DNA from: Curtobacterium sp. MCJR17_020
Lineage (GTDB): Bacteria > Actinomycetota > Actinomycetes > Actinomycetales > Microbacteriaceae
Length of the DNA: 64,000 bases
Assembly (NCBI RefSeq): GCF_003234365.2
Contig: NZ_CP126260.1
Coordinates: forward strand, 620,001 to 684,000
Direction of reading: 5' to 3'
The notes beneath the pieces are model-generated. The model was not told where the DNA came from. It searched no databases and saw only the letters and a list, made by a program, of their open reading frames with translations. The translations under genes and the position numbers were made by a program. Below are positions 33,662-41,573 of the stretch, one piece after another (positions within the stretch are counted from its first letter, which is position 1; each line of letters begins with the position of its first letter).

Positions 33662-34483
33662 TCAACCCCGGCGCTGCAGGTGCTCCCGCGTCAGCTCGTC
33701 GATCTGCTCGTCGGTCAGGGCGTCGACGGCGTGGGCCTCGCGGCGATCGGTCCGCTGCCACCGGATGAACAGCGAGATGAGCACGGGGATGTCCGCCACC
33801 TCGGCGATGAACCACAGCAGGTCGCCCGCCAGGTGCTGATCGCGCAGCGGCGACGGGAACCACGGCTGCCCCACGGCCTGCACCACCGACCCGTCGAGCA
33901 CGTGGTTCGTGATCCGGAGCACGATGCCCGGCACCGCGTCGATCATCAGCTCCACGAAGGCGAGCAGGAACTCCGCGGTCACGAACGTCGACGATCGCAG
34001 CACACCGGGCTCGGACAGCGGAGCGAGCAACCCGAACCCGAGCATCGGAACCGTCACCGTGATCACGACGGCCCAGACGGACGATTCGCGCAGGGTCGCC
34101 GAGAACGGTGTCAGCAACAGGCCGAACAGGACGAGGGCGACGAGCGGCGCGACGATCGCGTTGCCGAGCAGGCGCACTGGACGCGACCGCATGGCGGCGT
34201 CGGCGGCGTGCGCGAGGCGATCCGGGCCTCCTGTCCGGAGCAACGAGACGGGCGCACCGAGCGCGGCGAAGGTGGGGACCGCGAAGAAGAGCAGGGCGGA
34301 CCGCAGCACGAACGCCCACCGCAGCTGCTGGTCGTACACGCCGACGATGCCGAACTGCAGGATCCCGAACAGCACCAGTGCGGCGACGAAGGCGAGGGTG
34401 CGCCACCAGGGCCAGCGCGCGCCGCGACGTGCGGCGCCGATGATCCACCAGCCGTAGGCGACCGCGGCGACGGCGATCATCAC
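33662..34483 (-). CDS. Cytochrome c oxidase assembly factor CtaG-like membrane protein
   Basis: 273 aa from the GTG at 34483, six or seven transmembrane helices. CtaG/caa3-assembly features are AVAAVAYGWWIIGAARRG, RSALLFFAVPTFAALGAPVSLL, and late DLLWFIAEVADIPVLISLFIRW. The family helps insert copper into oxidase subunits. The frame stays open upstream and encodes FWSTWRFDPLSA, which fits the expected N terminus of the family, but no ATG, GTG or TTG is found there before the next stop. The true start may be non-standard (CTG at 34597) or a frameshift may have separated an ATG near 34570. A C-terminal soluble tail holds no motif. Confidence 0.8.
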   Translation of the reverse strand: MMIAVAAVAYGWWIIGAARRGARWPWWRTLAFVAALVLFGILQFGIVGVYDQQLRWAFVLRSALLFFAVPTFAALGAPVSLLRTGGPDRLAHAADAAMRSRPVRLLGNAIVAPLVALVLFGLLLTPFSATLRESSVWAVVITVTVPMLGFGLLAPLSEPGVLRSSTFVTAEFLLAFVELMIDAVPGIVLRITNHVLDGSVVQAVGQPWFPSPLRDQHLAGDLLWFIAEVADIPVLISLFIRWQRTDRREAHAVDALTDEQIDELTREHLQRRG

Positions 34484-34628
34484 CGCGGACAGGGGATCGA
34501 ACCGCCAGGTGCTCCAGAACTCGGGTGTCGACGGCGTCGGGTGCCTCCAGGGGATCGGCCTGCCGCCATCCTCTGCCCGGCGCGTGTGCCGGTGCAGGCC
34601 CGATCGGCCCCGAACGGTGAGAACCGGT

Positions 34629-35942
34629 TCAGATCCGGGTGACGCCCCGGGCCGGCGTGGTCCGCGAGAGCAACCACACCCCGATCGGCACGGCCACGGC
34701 GCCGACGACCGCGACCGCGAATGACAGGTGCAGCTGCATCACCAGGAACGCCGGACCGATCGTGCAGAGCGCAGCGACAGCGACGACCGGCCAGGACGGG
34801 CGGTCGGCCGAGGGCAGCAGCCGGGGGAGTGGGCGGTCGAACCAGCGGAGTGCCCGAGCAACCCCGAGCGCGACGGCGAGCACCGCGACCAGCGCGATCA
34901 GCCGGGACGCCCACCACCCGCCGGAGCCCGGCGTCGGGAACGGCACCCCGACCAGCAGGGCGATCCCGTTCAGCGCGATGAAGAGCGGCAGGTGCCACAG
35001 GTAGATGGTCATGCCGTCGCGGCCGAGGACGAACACGGCGCCGAGCGCAGCCCTGGTGCGCATCAGGCGGGTGAGCGGAGCGTGCACGAGCTGGACCAGG
35101 CAGGCCTGCGCGATCGCGAGGAACGCCAGCGGGAGCATCGGCGGGTTGAGGTCCTGCAGCATGTCCGGTGCCCACAAACCGACCGAGGTCATCGGGACGA
35201 GCAGGGCGTAGGCGGCGACGGCCACCGCGAGCAGGAGCGCCTTCGACCGCCGAGCGAACCAGCCGTCGGCCCAGAGGAACCCGAGCTGTTGCGCGAAGAG
35301 CCACACCGGCCCGAGGTTGAGCAGTCCGACCTCGGCGACCCCGGTGGCCAGGCGGACCGCGTCGATCACCGCGGCGAGGACGAGCAACACGCCGAGGGTC
35401 GCCCAGGGCGCGCGCTCGTGGAACCGCATCATCAGCGGCACGCAGCACTGCGTGATGCCGTAGGCGGCGAGGAACCAGAGCGGTGAGCCGATACCGAACG
35501 CGACCTCGGCGAGGAGGTCCGGCGGGGTGCCGGCGGCCGTGGCCACACCGAGCCCGAGCGCGAGGAAGAGGAACAGCGGAACCGCGGGCCGGAACAGGCG
35601 CACGAGGCGGGTGGCCAGGTAGTCGCGAGCAGGGCTCGGCCCACCGCGGGCGACGGTGCTGCGCCAGCCGACTGCGCTCGCGAAGCCGCCGACCACGAAG
35701 AAGAGGGGCATCACCTGCCCGACCCAGGTGGCGGCGACGTACCACGGGAGTTCGTGCAGGGGGCTCGTCACCCGCGCTCCGTGGTCGTCGGACGCGACGC
35801 CGACCATCGTGACGTGCACGATGACGACGAGGACGACGCAGGCCGTCCGGATGAGGTCGACGACCAGGTCCCGCTTCGCGATGATCCCCCGGACGTCCGG
35901 TGCGCTGTTCGCCTGTTCAGACAGGCCGTGGCTGGTGGACAT
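34629..35942 (-). CDS. Acyltransferase 3 family membrane protein
   Basis: 437 aa, about ten transmembrane helices. Acyltransferase-3 features are KRDLVVDLIRTACVVLVVIVHV with the catalytic-type His at the end of helix 1, PLFFVVGGFASAVGWRST (the GF block) and RLVRLFRPAVPLFLFLAL. Such proteins transfer acyl groups from cytoplasmic acyl-CoA to extracellular sugars or cell-wall polymers. Substrate unknown. The ATG at 35942 is 6 bases after TAACGT (this strand), the leaderless pattern. It ends about 150 bases before the CtaG-like start. Confidence 0.88.
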   Translation of the reverse strand: MSTSHGLSEQANSAPDVRGIIAKRDLVVDLIRTACVVLVVIVHVTMVGVASDDHGARVTSPLHELPWYVAATWVGQVMPLFFVVGGFASAVGWRSTVARGGPSPARDYLATRLVRLFRPAVPLFLFLALGLGVATAAGTPPDLLAEVAFGIGSPLWFLAAYGITQCCVPLMMRFHERAPWATLGVLLVLAAVIDAVRLATGVAEVGLLNLGPVWLFAQQLGFLWADGWFARRSKALLLAVAVAAYALLVPMTSVGLWAPDMLQDLNPPMLPLAFLAIAQACLVQLVHAPLTRLMRTRAALGAVFVLGRDGMTIYLWHLPLFIALNGIALLVGVPFPTPGSGGWWASRLIALVAVLAVALGVARALRWFDRPLPRLLPSADRPSWPVVAVAALCTIGPAFLVMQLHLSFAVAVVGAVAVPIGVWLLSRTTPARGVTRI

Positions 35943-36111
35943 GTCGGGACGTTAGCGTGCGGAACGGTCGGTCCAGCGTTGGTCCAGCTGATCGCGACCG
36001 GATCGTGACACTTCGTATTCCGGTCGCGGCATGTGTCAGACCGCTGGTCCCCGGTGGAACCTCGTGTACAGTGAACGTGTTGTCTTGATTCCTGCAAAAG
36101 AAAGGCTCAGC

Positions 36112-36633
36112 ATGGACGCCGACGCCGATCTGCTCCGCACCTCGGGCCTGCGGGTCACGACGCCGCGACTCGCGGTGCTGCGGGCCACCGAATCGATGCC
36201 GCACGCCACCGCCGACGACATCGTCACGGCGCTCACGGCAGAGCTCCCGACGACCAGTCACCAGGCCGTGTACGGCGTGCTCGCGGCGCTGACCGGCGTC
36301 GGACTCGTCCGACGCATCGAGCCGGCCGGCAGCCCCGCGCGGTACGAGCGACGGACCGGGGACAACCACCACCACATCGTCTGCACGCTGTGCGGCGCGA
36401 TCGAGGACGTCGACTGCGCTGTCGGGCACTCGCCCTGCCTGACCCCGTCGGACGCGCACGGCTTCGCCGTCACCACCGCCGAGGTCACCTACTGGGGCAT
36501 CTGCGAGCGGTGCGCCGCGGCCGAGCGCGACGACGCGGGCGATGACGCAGCCAGCGACGCAGGCGCACCCGGCGCACGCGCAAGCGCAGACGAGCCAGGC
36601 GCAAGCGCGCCCGACGCCCCGCGCGTCCCCTGA
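36112..36633 (+). CDS. Fur family transcriptional regulator (FurA/PerR-like)
   Basis: 173 aa. Winged helix SGLRVTTPRLAVLRATE, then HATADDIVTALTAELPTTSHQAVYGVLAALTGVGLV; metal/His block DNHHHIVCTLCGAIEDVDC and a second CxxC at GICERCAAA for structural zinc. The arrangement, 50 bases before a catalase gene on the same strand, is that of FurA/CatR/PerR peroxide regulators that control the adjacent catalase. A low-complexity Ala/Asp/Gly tail of 35 residues follows the last Cys pair. A -10-like TACAGT at 36067 suggests a short leader; ATG has AGAAAGG upstream. Confidence 0.92.
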   Translation: MDADADLLRTSGLRVTTPRLAVLRATESMPHATADDIVTALTAELPTTSHQAVYGVLAALTGVGLVRRIEPAGSPARYERRTGDNHHHIVCTLCGAIEDVDCAVGHSPCLTPSDAHGFAVTTAEVTYWGICERCAAAERDDAGDDAASDAGAPGARASADEPGASAPDAPRVP

Positions 36634-36683
36634 ACCACCCGAGCACCCCTGACCGAACCAACCGTTCCACCCAAGGAGGAACC

Positions 36684-38213
36684 GTGTCCGACCAGAACAC
36701 GACGCCCGGCCAGCCGGCCGGCACCCCCACCACGACCACCAACTCCGGCGCTCCCGTCTCGAGCGACGAGCACTCGATGGGCGTCGGGGCCGACGGCCCC
36801 CTCGCGCTGCACGACCACTACCTGGTCGAGAAGCTCGCCCAGTTCAACCGCGAGCGCGTGCCGGAGCGCGTCGTCCACGCGAAGGGCGGTGGTGCCTTCG
36901 GTACCTTCACCGTCACGCAGGACGTCAGCAAGTACACCCGCGCCGCGTTCCTGCAGCCGGGTCAGCAGACCGAGATGCTCACGCGCTTCTCGTCCGTCGC
37001 CGGTGAGCAGGGTTCGCCCGACACGTGGCGCGACCCCCGTGGTTTCGCGCTGAAGTTCTACACGTCCGAGGGCAACTACGACCTGGTCGGGAACAACACC
37101 CCGGTCTTCTTCATCCGCGACGGGCTCAAGTTCCCCGACTTCATCCGCTCGCAGAAGCGCTTGCCCGGCTCGCACCTGCGCGACCACGACATGCAGTGGG
37201 ACTTCTGGACCCTGTCGCCCGAGTCCGCGCACCAGGTCACCTGGCTGATGGGCGACCGCGGCCTGCCCGCGTCGTGGCGTGAGATGGACGGCTTCGGCTC
37301 GCACACCTACCAGTGGATCAACGCCTCGGGCGAGCGCTTCTGGGTGAAGTACCACTTCCTGACCGAGCAGGGCCACAAGACCCTGACGCAGGAGGACGCA
37401 GACCGCATCGCCGGCGAGGACGCGGACTTCCACGTCCGCGACCTGCACGCCGCGATCGAGCGTGGCGACCACCCGCGCTGGACGCTCAAGGTGCAGATCA
37501 TGCCCTACGCGGACGCCGAGTCGTACCGGTTCAACCCGTTCGACCTGACGAAGGTGTGGCCGCACGCGGACTACCCGCTCATCGAGGTCGGCACGATGGA
37601 GCTCAACCGCAACCCGGAGAACTACTTCGCCGAGATCGAGCAGGCGACGTTCGCCCCGTCGAACTTCGTGCCCGGCATCGCCGCCAGCCCGGACAAGATG
37701 CTCCTCGCGCGCATCTTCAGCTACGCGGACGCCCACCGCTACCGCGTCGGCACCAACCACGCGCAGCTGCCGGTGAACGCCCCGAAGAACGAGGTGCACT
37801 CGTACTCGAAGGACGGCGCGATGCGCTTCGACTTCCAGAAGTCCGAGGTGCCCGTGTACGCCCCGAACTCGCTCGGTGGTGCACACGCCGACCCGACCGC
37901 GACCGACGACGTGCCCGGCTGGGAGTCGGACGGCGCGCTGCAGCGCTCCGCCGCGACCCTCCACCCCGAGGACGACGACTTCGGCCAGGCCGGCACGATG
38001 GTCCGCGAGGTCCTCGACGACGCCGCCCGTGAGCGCCTGGTCGGCAACATCGCCGGTCACGTCTCGAAGGTGACGCGCGACGACCTGCGCGAGCGCGTGT
38101 TCGCGTACTGGACGAACGTCGACGCCGACCTCGGTGCGCGCGTGCGCGCCGCGGTCGTGCCGAGCGCGCCGGGTTCGAACGAGGACCCGGAGACGGTTGC
38201 GGTCGAGGCGTAG
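36684..38213 (+). CDS. katA: Catalase (monofunctional, clade-3 type)
   Basis: 509 aa. Breaks down hydrogen peroxide in the cytoplasm. The distal His is in PERVVHAKGGGAFG, the Asn in DLVGNNTPVFFIRD, and the proximal heme Tyr in LARIFSYADAHRYRVG. The N-terminal 30 residues are Thr/Pro-rich and unstructured. GTG start behind a strong AAGGAGG RBS. Probably co-transcribed with, or regulated by, the Fur-family gene upstream. The symbol is a family-level guess. Confidence 0.95.
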   Translation: MSDQNTTPGQPAGTPTTTTNSGAPVSSDEHSMGVGADGPLALHDHYLVEKLAQFNRERVPERVVHAKGGGAFGTFTVTQDVSKYTRAAFLQPGQQTEMLTRFSSVAGEQGSPDTWRDPRGFALKFYTSEGNYDLVGNNTPVFFIRDGLKFPDFIRSQKRLPGSHLRDHDMQWDFWTLSPESAHQVTWLMGDRGLPASWREMDGFGSHTYQWINASGERFWVKYHFLTEQGHKTLTQEDADRIAGEDADFHVRDLHAAIERGDHPRWTLKVQIMPYADAESYRFNPFDLTKVWPHADYPLIEVGTMELNRNPENYFAEIEQATFAPSNFVPGIAASPDKMLLARIFSYADAHRYRVGTNHAQLPVNAPKNEVHSYSKDGAMRFDFQKSEVPVYAPNSLGGAHADPTATDDVPGWESDGALQRSAATLHPEDDDFGQAGTMVREVLDDAARERLVGNIAGHVSKVTRDDLRERVFAYWTNVDADLGARVRAAVVPSAPGSNEDPETVAVEA

Positions 38214-38252
38214 CCCAGCCAGCGCAGGGGCGTGAGCCCCGCTCCACCACCT

Positions 38253-38300
38253 GACGGACGGGAGGCACGGTGCCAGCTGGCACCGTGCCTCCCGTCCGTC
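38253..38300. terminator. 48-bp perfect palindrome, bidirectional terminator
   Basis: Arms 38253-38276 and 38277-38300 are exact 24-base complements meeting at CAGCTG. It lies between the convergent catalase and NodA-like genes. It contains ACGGGAGGCACGG, the same core as the repeats at 17422 and 54649. Confidence 0.8.
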
Positions 38301-38312
38301 TGTCGTTGCGTT

Positions 38313-38372
38313 CTAGACCTCTTGGCCGTTCAGCCAGATCGGGCCGGCTCGGGGAGGTGCCCAGTCCTCTTG
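38313..38372 (-). pseudogene. Remnant duplicate of the 3' end of the NodA-like gene
   Basis: On the minus strand this 60-base stretch follows directly, in frame, after the TAG of the NodA-like gene and encodes QEDWAPPRAGPIWLNGQEV plus another TAG; the real gene ends LEDWPAGPIWLNGQEV. The two 3' ends differ by a 9-base insertion and a few substitutions, so this looks like the tail of a second, diverged copy left after recombination or duplication. Confidence 0.8.
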
Positions 38373-38939
38373 CTAGACCTCTTGCCCGTTCAGCCAGATC
38401 GGGCCGGCCGGCCAGTCCTCGAGCGCTGCGGCCACCGGCCGCACCATCCAGCCGCCCTGCTCCGTGTTCGTGATGCCGGCGCCCTCGGCGGTGAACGCCG
38501 AGAAGGTGCCGACGACCTCGGGGAACTCGTGCCAGCCGAGCTTCGCGTAGAAGGGGATGCGGTTCTCGCCCGCGCCGAGGAAGCCGTACGGCACCGCGAG
38601 CCCGTCGAGCACGGCGTGCGTGCGCTCCATGAGCTCCCGGCCTCTGCCCGATCCCTGCAGCCGCGGGGACACGGCGACGAGGCCGGTGTCACCGACCAGG
38701 ACATCGCGTCCGCCCACCGTGATGAACATGCGGCGGATCCCGACGTGTGCCAGGACGACGCCGTCCTGGTCGCGGGCGAGGACCCGGCGCTCGGGCTGCA
38801 TGCCGGACCAGCTGCGGCCGCCCACGTACCAGTGGGACCAGTCCGGGAACGCCTGCGCGAGCAGTGCTGCGATCGCTTCGTGGTCCGGGAGCGAGAGGAA
38901 GCTCTCCTCGACCACCTCCCACCGGATGTCATCAGTCAC
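38373..38939 (-). CDS. NodA-like GNAT-fold N-acyltransferase
   Basis: 188 aa. The GNAT signature is VGDTGLVAVSPRLQGSGRGRELMER, with a C-terminal GW end (YAKLGWHEF). From memory it parallels rhizobial NodA at several places: IRWEVVEES near the N terminus (NodA VQWKLCWEN), GGRSWSGMQPERRV (NodA GSRSWAGARPEIRA), DVLVGDTGLVAVSP (NodA DLLVAELGLYGVRP) and the end EDWPAGPIWLNGQEV (NodA SEWPAGTLIDRNGPEL). NodA transfers a fatty acyl chain to a chitin oligosaccharide. The substrate here is unknown and no nodB/nodC is nearby. GTG 38939 chosen; GTG 38954 is an alternative. Confidence 0.75.
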   Translation of the reverse strand: MTDDIRWEVVEESFLSLPDHEAIAALLAQAFPDWSHWYVGGRSWSGMQPERRVLARDQDGVVLAHVGIRRMFITVGGRDVLVGDTGLVAVSPRLQGSGRGRELMERTHAVLDGLAVPYGFLGAGENRIPFYAKLGWHEFPEVVGTFSAFTAEGAGITNTEQGGWMVRPVAAALEDWPAGPIWLNGQEV

Positions 38940-39043
38940 GCGTCCATCCTGCACGGATGTGGTGCGGGTCGTTGCGTTCCCGTACTGAACGGTAATACGT
39001 TAACGGTGACATCGGAGTGATGTCGCAACGAAAGGGGAGATCG

Positions 39044-39325
39044 ATGTTGATCAAGAACGTCGTGCTGGGTGCGGTCGCGCTGGGGAGTGTCGTGGGCGGT
39101 GGGATCGCGGTCGACACCGTGACGGCGCCGGAGGCGAGTGCTGCGTGCTACGGGTCGGTGACGTTGATGAAGGGGAAGAACAACTCCTGCGGCAACGGCG
39201 CGCGCCACTGGAACGCGATCAGGAACGCCCCCTCGAAGTACGGGGACTGGGTTGGCAAGGGCCGGGTTTCGGCCCAGAAGCTCTGCTGGGCGAACGTCGT
39301 TTCGTACGGCATGACGGCGCGGTAG
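39044..39325 (+). CDS. Small secreted Cys-containing peptide, first gene of an ABC-transporter cassette
   Basis: 93 aa, not recognised. A clear signal peptide (MLIKNVVLGAVALGSVVGGG..., likely cut at ASA-ACYG) leaves about 60 residues: basic, with three Cys (ACYG, NSCGNG, KLCW), and aromatic-rich (RHWNAIRN, KYGDWVGKG, WANVVSYG). The RBS AAAGGGGAG precedes ATG 39044. Its TAG is followed at once by the ATG of a lipoprotein gene, then a peptidoglycan-binding protein, an ABC ATPase and a permease. Size, charge, export signal and dedicated ABC genes resemble bacteriocin loci such as lactococcin-972-type clusters, but the sequence is not that peptide. Toxin or signal role is inference. Confidence 0.75.
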   Translation: MLIKNVVLGAVALGSVVGGGIAVDTVTAPEASAACYGSVTLMKGKNNSCGNGARHWNAIRNAPSKYGDWVGKGRVSAQKLCWANVVSYGMTAR

Positions 39326-39937
39326 ATGCCCCGTCTGCTCGGTGTCCGCGGCGCCGTGTGCGTCGCGGTCGCCGCAGTCCTCGTCCTTTCTGGCTGCAGC
39401 CCCACTGCGGAGACCTCGAGGTCGTCGTCGAAGGCGACCCTTGAGTCGGCCGGGCCCTGGGCCGAAGAGTTCCGAGCCGCGCTCGATGACGGCGTGTCGG
39501 ACTTCGAGTTCGAGATCCTCGCCGACGGTGACGTGACCACGGCCGAGCTCGAGGCCGCGCACGAGCGCGTGGGTCGGTGCCTCGCGGACTCCGGACTGCG
39601 GATCGACTACGACCCGGACGGTGGATTCGGCCTCGAATCGATCGATGGACGGTACCCCGACGACTTCTTCGAGCGCTCGGACCCGATCCTCCGAAGATGC
39701 GAGCAGACCGCCGACGAGTACGTCACGCAGCTCTTCGAGGAGACACGTCGCAATCCTCGACGTCTCGATGACGCGAAAATCACGGTTCCCTGCCTACGAG
39801 AAGCCGGTCTGGTTGGAAGGGGCTACACCGAGGAACAGTGGCGGAAGGACTACGACGCCGACACGTTGCCGTTCGACGAGACCAGCGATGCTGCGATCCA
39901 GTGCCGTTTGGATCCGCTCGGGCTCTGGCGGCGGTGA
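39326..39937 (+). CDS. Unknown lipoprotein of the peptide/ABC cassette
   Basis: 203 aa. Lipobox VLVLSGCS near residue 24 after a hydrophobic signal; then a soluble, acidic alpha-helical domain with three further Cys (VGRCLADSG, LRRCEQTAD, PCLREAG, and IQCRLDPLG late), which may form disulfides outside the cell. It starts directly after the stop of the secreted-peptide gene (TAGATG) and overlaps the next gene by three bases, so it belongs to that operon. No family recognised. An immunity or receptor role for the peptide is possible by position only. Codon use includes more A/T-ending codons than neighbours. Confidence 0.75.
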   Translation: MPRLLGVRGAVCVAVAAVLVLSGCSPTAETSRSSSKATLESAGPWAEEFRAALDDGVSDFEFEILADGDVTTAELEAAHERVGRCLADSGLRIDYDPDGGFGLESIDGRYPDDFFERSDPILRRCEQTADEYVTQLFEETRRNPRRLDDAKITVPCLREAGLVGRGYTEEQWRKDYDADTLPFDETSDAAIQCRLDPLGLWRR

Positions 39938-40980
39938 TGCGCTTCCCGTCTGCCGCGCTCCTGGCGCTCGGGGCGATGGTGGTCGCGGCTTCGACGGCCG
40001 CCGCCATCGTGGTCGCTGTACCGGCCGAGGTCCCGGCTGCACTCCGGACGGCGACCCCCGCGAGCACTGTGCAGGTGACCGAGCGTACCGATGCCGATGA
40101 ACGACAGGTGCAGCTCGCACTCGACACCGGTGCCCCGCGGGCGGTCGTGACGTCGCGGACCGGCACGGTGACGACGTCGACGTGCTCGACCGGGGTACCC
40201 GTGCGGAGCGGGGACGTCCTCGCGCGGCTCGACGGGCGGCCGGTGATCGCGCTCGCCAGTGACGAGCCGCTGTGGCGCGACCTCGAGCTCGGCGACCGCG
40301 GGGCCGACGTCACGGGGCTGCAGCGGGAACTCACGCGCCTCGGTGCCGGACTGAGCATCGACGGCGTCCTCGGCCCGGGCACGCTCCGAGCTGCGCGCCA
40401 GTTCCTGGTCGACCGAGGTGTCGACCGCGACGACCTGCCCGACGACGTCGTGCCGCGGGACCCCTTCGCATGGGTGCCAGCCGCGGAGAACGCCGTCCTG
40501 GGGTGCGTGGCCGTCGTCGGGGCAGCGGTCGGCGCCGACGGTGTCCTCGTCGAACTCCCGGCCGAACTCCGCGGCGCGCGCATCGAGGCGCTCCCGGTCG
40601 ATCCGGCGCCGGGGGAGCGCGTGCTCCGGATCGGGACCGCCGACGTCCCGATCGACGCCGCCGGCGTGGTCTCGTCGCCGACGGCCCTCGCCGCGATCAC
40701 CGCCCTGCCGGAGTACGCGGCGACGGTCGCTTCGGCGGACGGCGCACCGACGGTGGCCGCGACGTGGACCCTCAGTCGCCCGCGGACCGTCCAGGTGGTG
40801 CCACCGACGGCCCTCTGGGACATCGAGGGCGACTCGGCGTGCGTGCAACCGAGGACGGGGCAGTCACTCCGGGTCGAGGTCCTCGGGTCGGAACTCGGGC
40901 AGTCGTTCGTCCGGGTGCCCGGCGGACGAACGCTCGACCGGATCCGTGCTGCGCCGGACCGGTCCAGCTCGTGTCGGTGA
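39937..40980 (+). CDS. Peptidoglycan-binding-domain membrane adaptor (MacA/HlyD-like periplasmic part)
   Basis: 347 aa. One N-terminal transmembrane helix (LLALGAMVVAASTAAAIVV), an extracytoplasmic barrel-type region, then a PG_binding_1 domain LELGDRGADVTGLQRELTRLG...DGVLGPGTLRAARQFL (about residues 110-155), and a beta-rich C-terminal part. Proteins of this build act as the outside adaptor of MacB-like ABC exporters in Gram-positives, gripping the cell wall. ATG 39937 overlaps the lipoprotein stop (GTG 39934 is an alternative). Its TGA overlaps the ATPase start, so the three export genes are coupled. Confidence 0.85.
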   Translation: MRFPSAALLALGAMVVAASTAAAIVVAVPAEVPAALRTATPASTVQVTERTDADERQVQLALDTGAPRAVVTSRTGTVTTSTCSTGVPVRSGDVLARLDGRPVIALASDEPLWRDLELGDRGADVTGLQRELTRLGAGLSIDGVLGPGTLRAARQFLVDRGVDRDDLPDDVVPRDPFAWVPAAENAVLGCVAVVGAAVGADGVLVELPAELRGARIEALPVDPAPGERVLRIGTADVPIDAAGVVSSPTALAAITALPEYAATVASADGAPTVAATWTLSRPRTVQVVPPTALWDIEGDSACVQPRTGQSLRVEVLGSELGQSFVRVPGGRTLDRIRAAPDRSSSCR

Positions 40981-41573
40981 CGCTCGAGGGCGTCGGGCAC
41001 GCCTGGCCGAACGGCACCGTGTTGTTCGACCGCGTCGACCGCGCCTTCGCCGAGGGGACCGTGACCGCGGTCGTCGGGCCGAGCGGTTCCGGCAAGTCCA
41101 CGCTGCTCGCGATCCTCGCCGGGATGCTCCGTCCGACACGCGGTGCCGCCGTCCGTCCGCCGGGCTGTCGGCCGCTCTGGGTGTTCCAGAACCCGTACGG
41201 GGTGGCCCGCCGCCTCGTGCTCGACCACGTCGCGCTGCCGTTCGTCGCCCAGGGCGCGGATCGTCGGACCGCGGACGTCCGGGCGCTCGAGGTCCTCGAG
41301 CGCTTCGGGCTCGGCTCGCGGGCGCACGCACGGTTCGCCGAGCTGTCCGGTGGCGAGGCACAACGCCTGATGCTCGCGCGCGCGATCGCGAGTGCGCCGG
41401 GTCTGATGCTGGTCGACGAGCCGACGGCGCAACTCGACCGGGCGACCGCGATCGAGGTGAACCGTGGGATCGGTGCGCTCGCCGCGTCGGGGACGGTCGT
41501 CGTTGTCGCCACGCACGACGACGCGACCCGTGACGCCTGCGACGGAGTGCTCGACCTCGGGCGGTACCGATGA
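40977..41573 (+). CDS. ABC transporter ATP-binding protein
   Basis: 198 aa. Walker A GPSGSGKSTLLAIL, Q-loop VFQNPYGVARRL, signature LSGGEAQRLMLARAIA, Walker B LMLVDEPTAQLD, and switch His in ATHDDATRD are all present; it is compact, in the LolD/MacB-type group. It would power export through the permease encoded next. GTG 40977 overlaps the upstream TGA (GTGA); GTG 40971 is also possible. The longer frame from 40272 is antisense-like noise over the adaptor gene. The ATGA overlap couples it to the permease. Confidence 0.93.
   Translation: MTLEGVGHAWPNGTVLFDRVDRAFAEGTVTAVVGPSGSGKSTLLAILAGMLRPTRGAAVRPPGCRPLWVFQNPYGVARRLVLDHVALPFVAQGADRRTADVRALEVLERFGLGSRAHARFAELSGGEAQRLMLARAIASAPGLMLVDEPTAQLDRATAIEVNRGIGALAASGTVVVVATHDDATRDACDGVLDLGRYR

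Noticed and set aside
37025..38032. Alternative open frames inside the catalase gene
   Set aside because: Arg/Pro-rich shadows of a fully intact catalase.
38373..38376. Programmed readthrough of the NodA-like gene's TAG into the second tail
   Set aside because: The in-frame continuation is explained more simply by a leftover duplicate 3' end; no known readthrough signal follows the stop.
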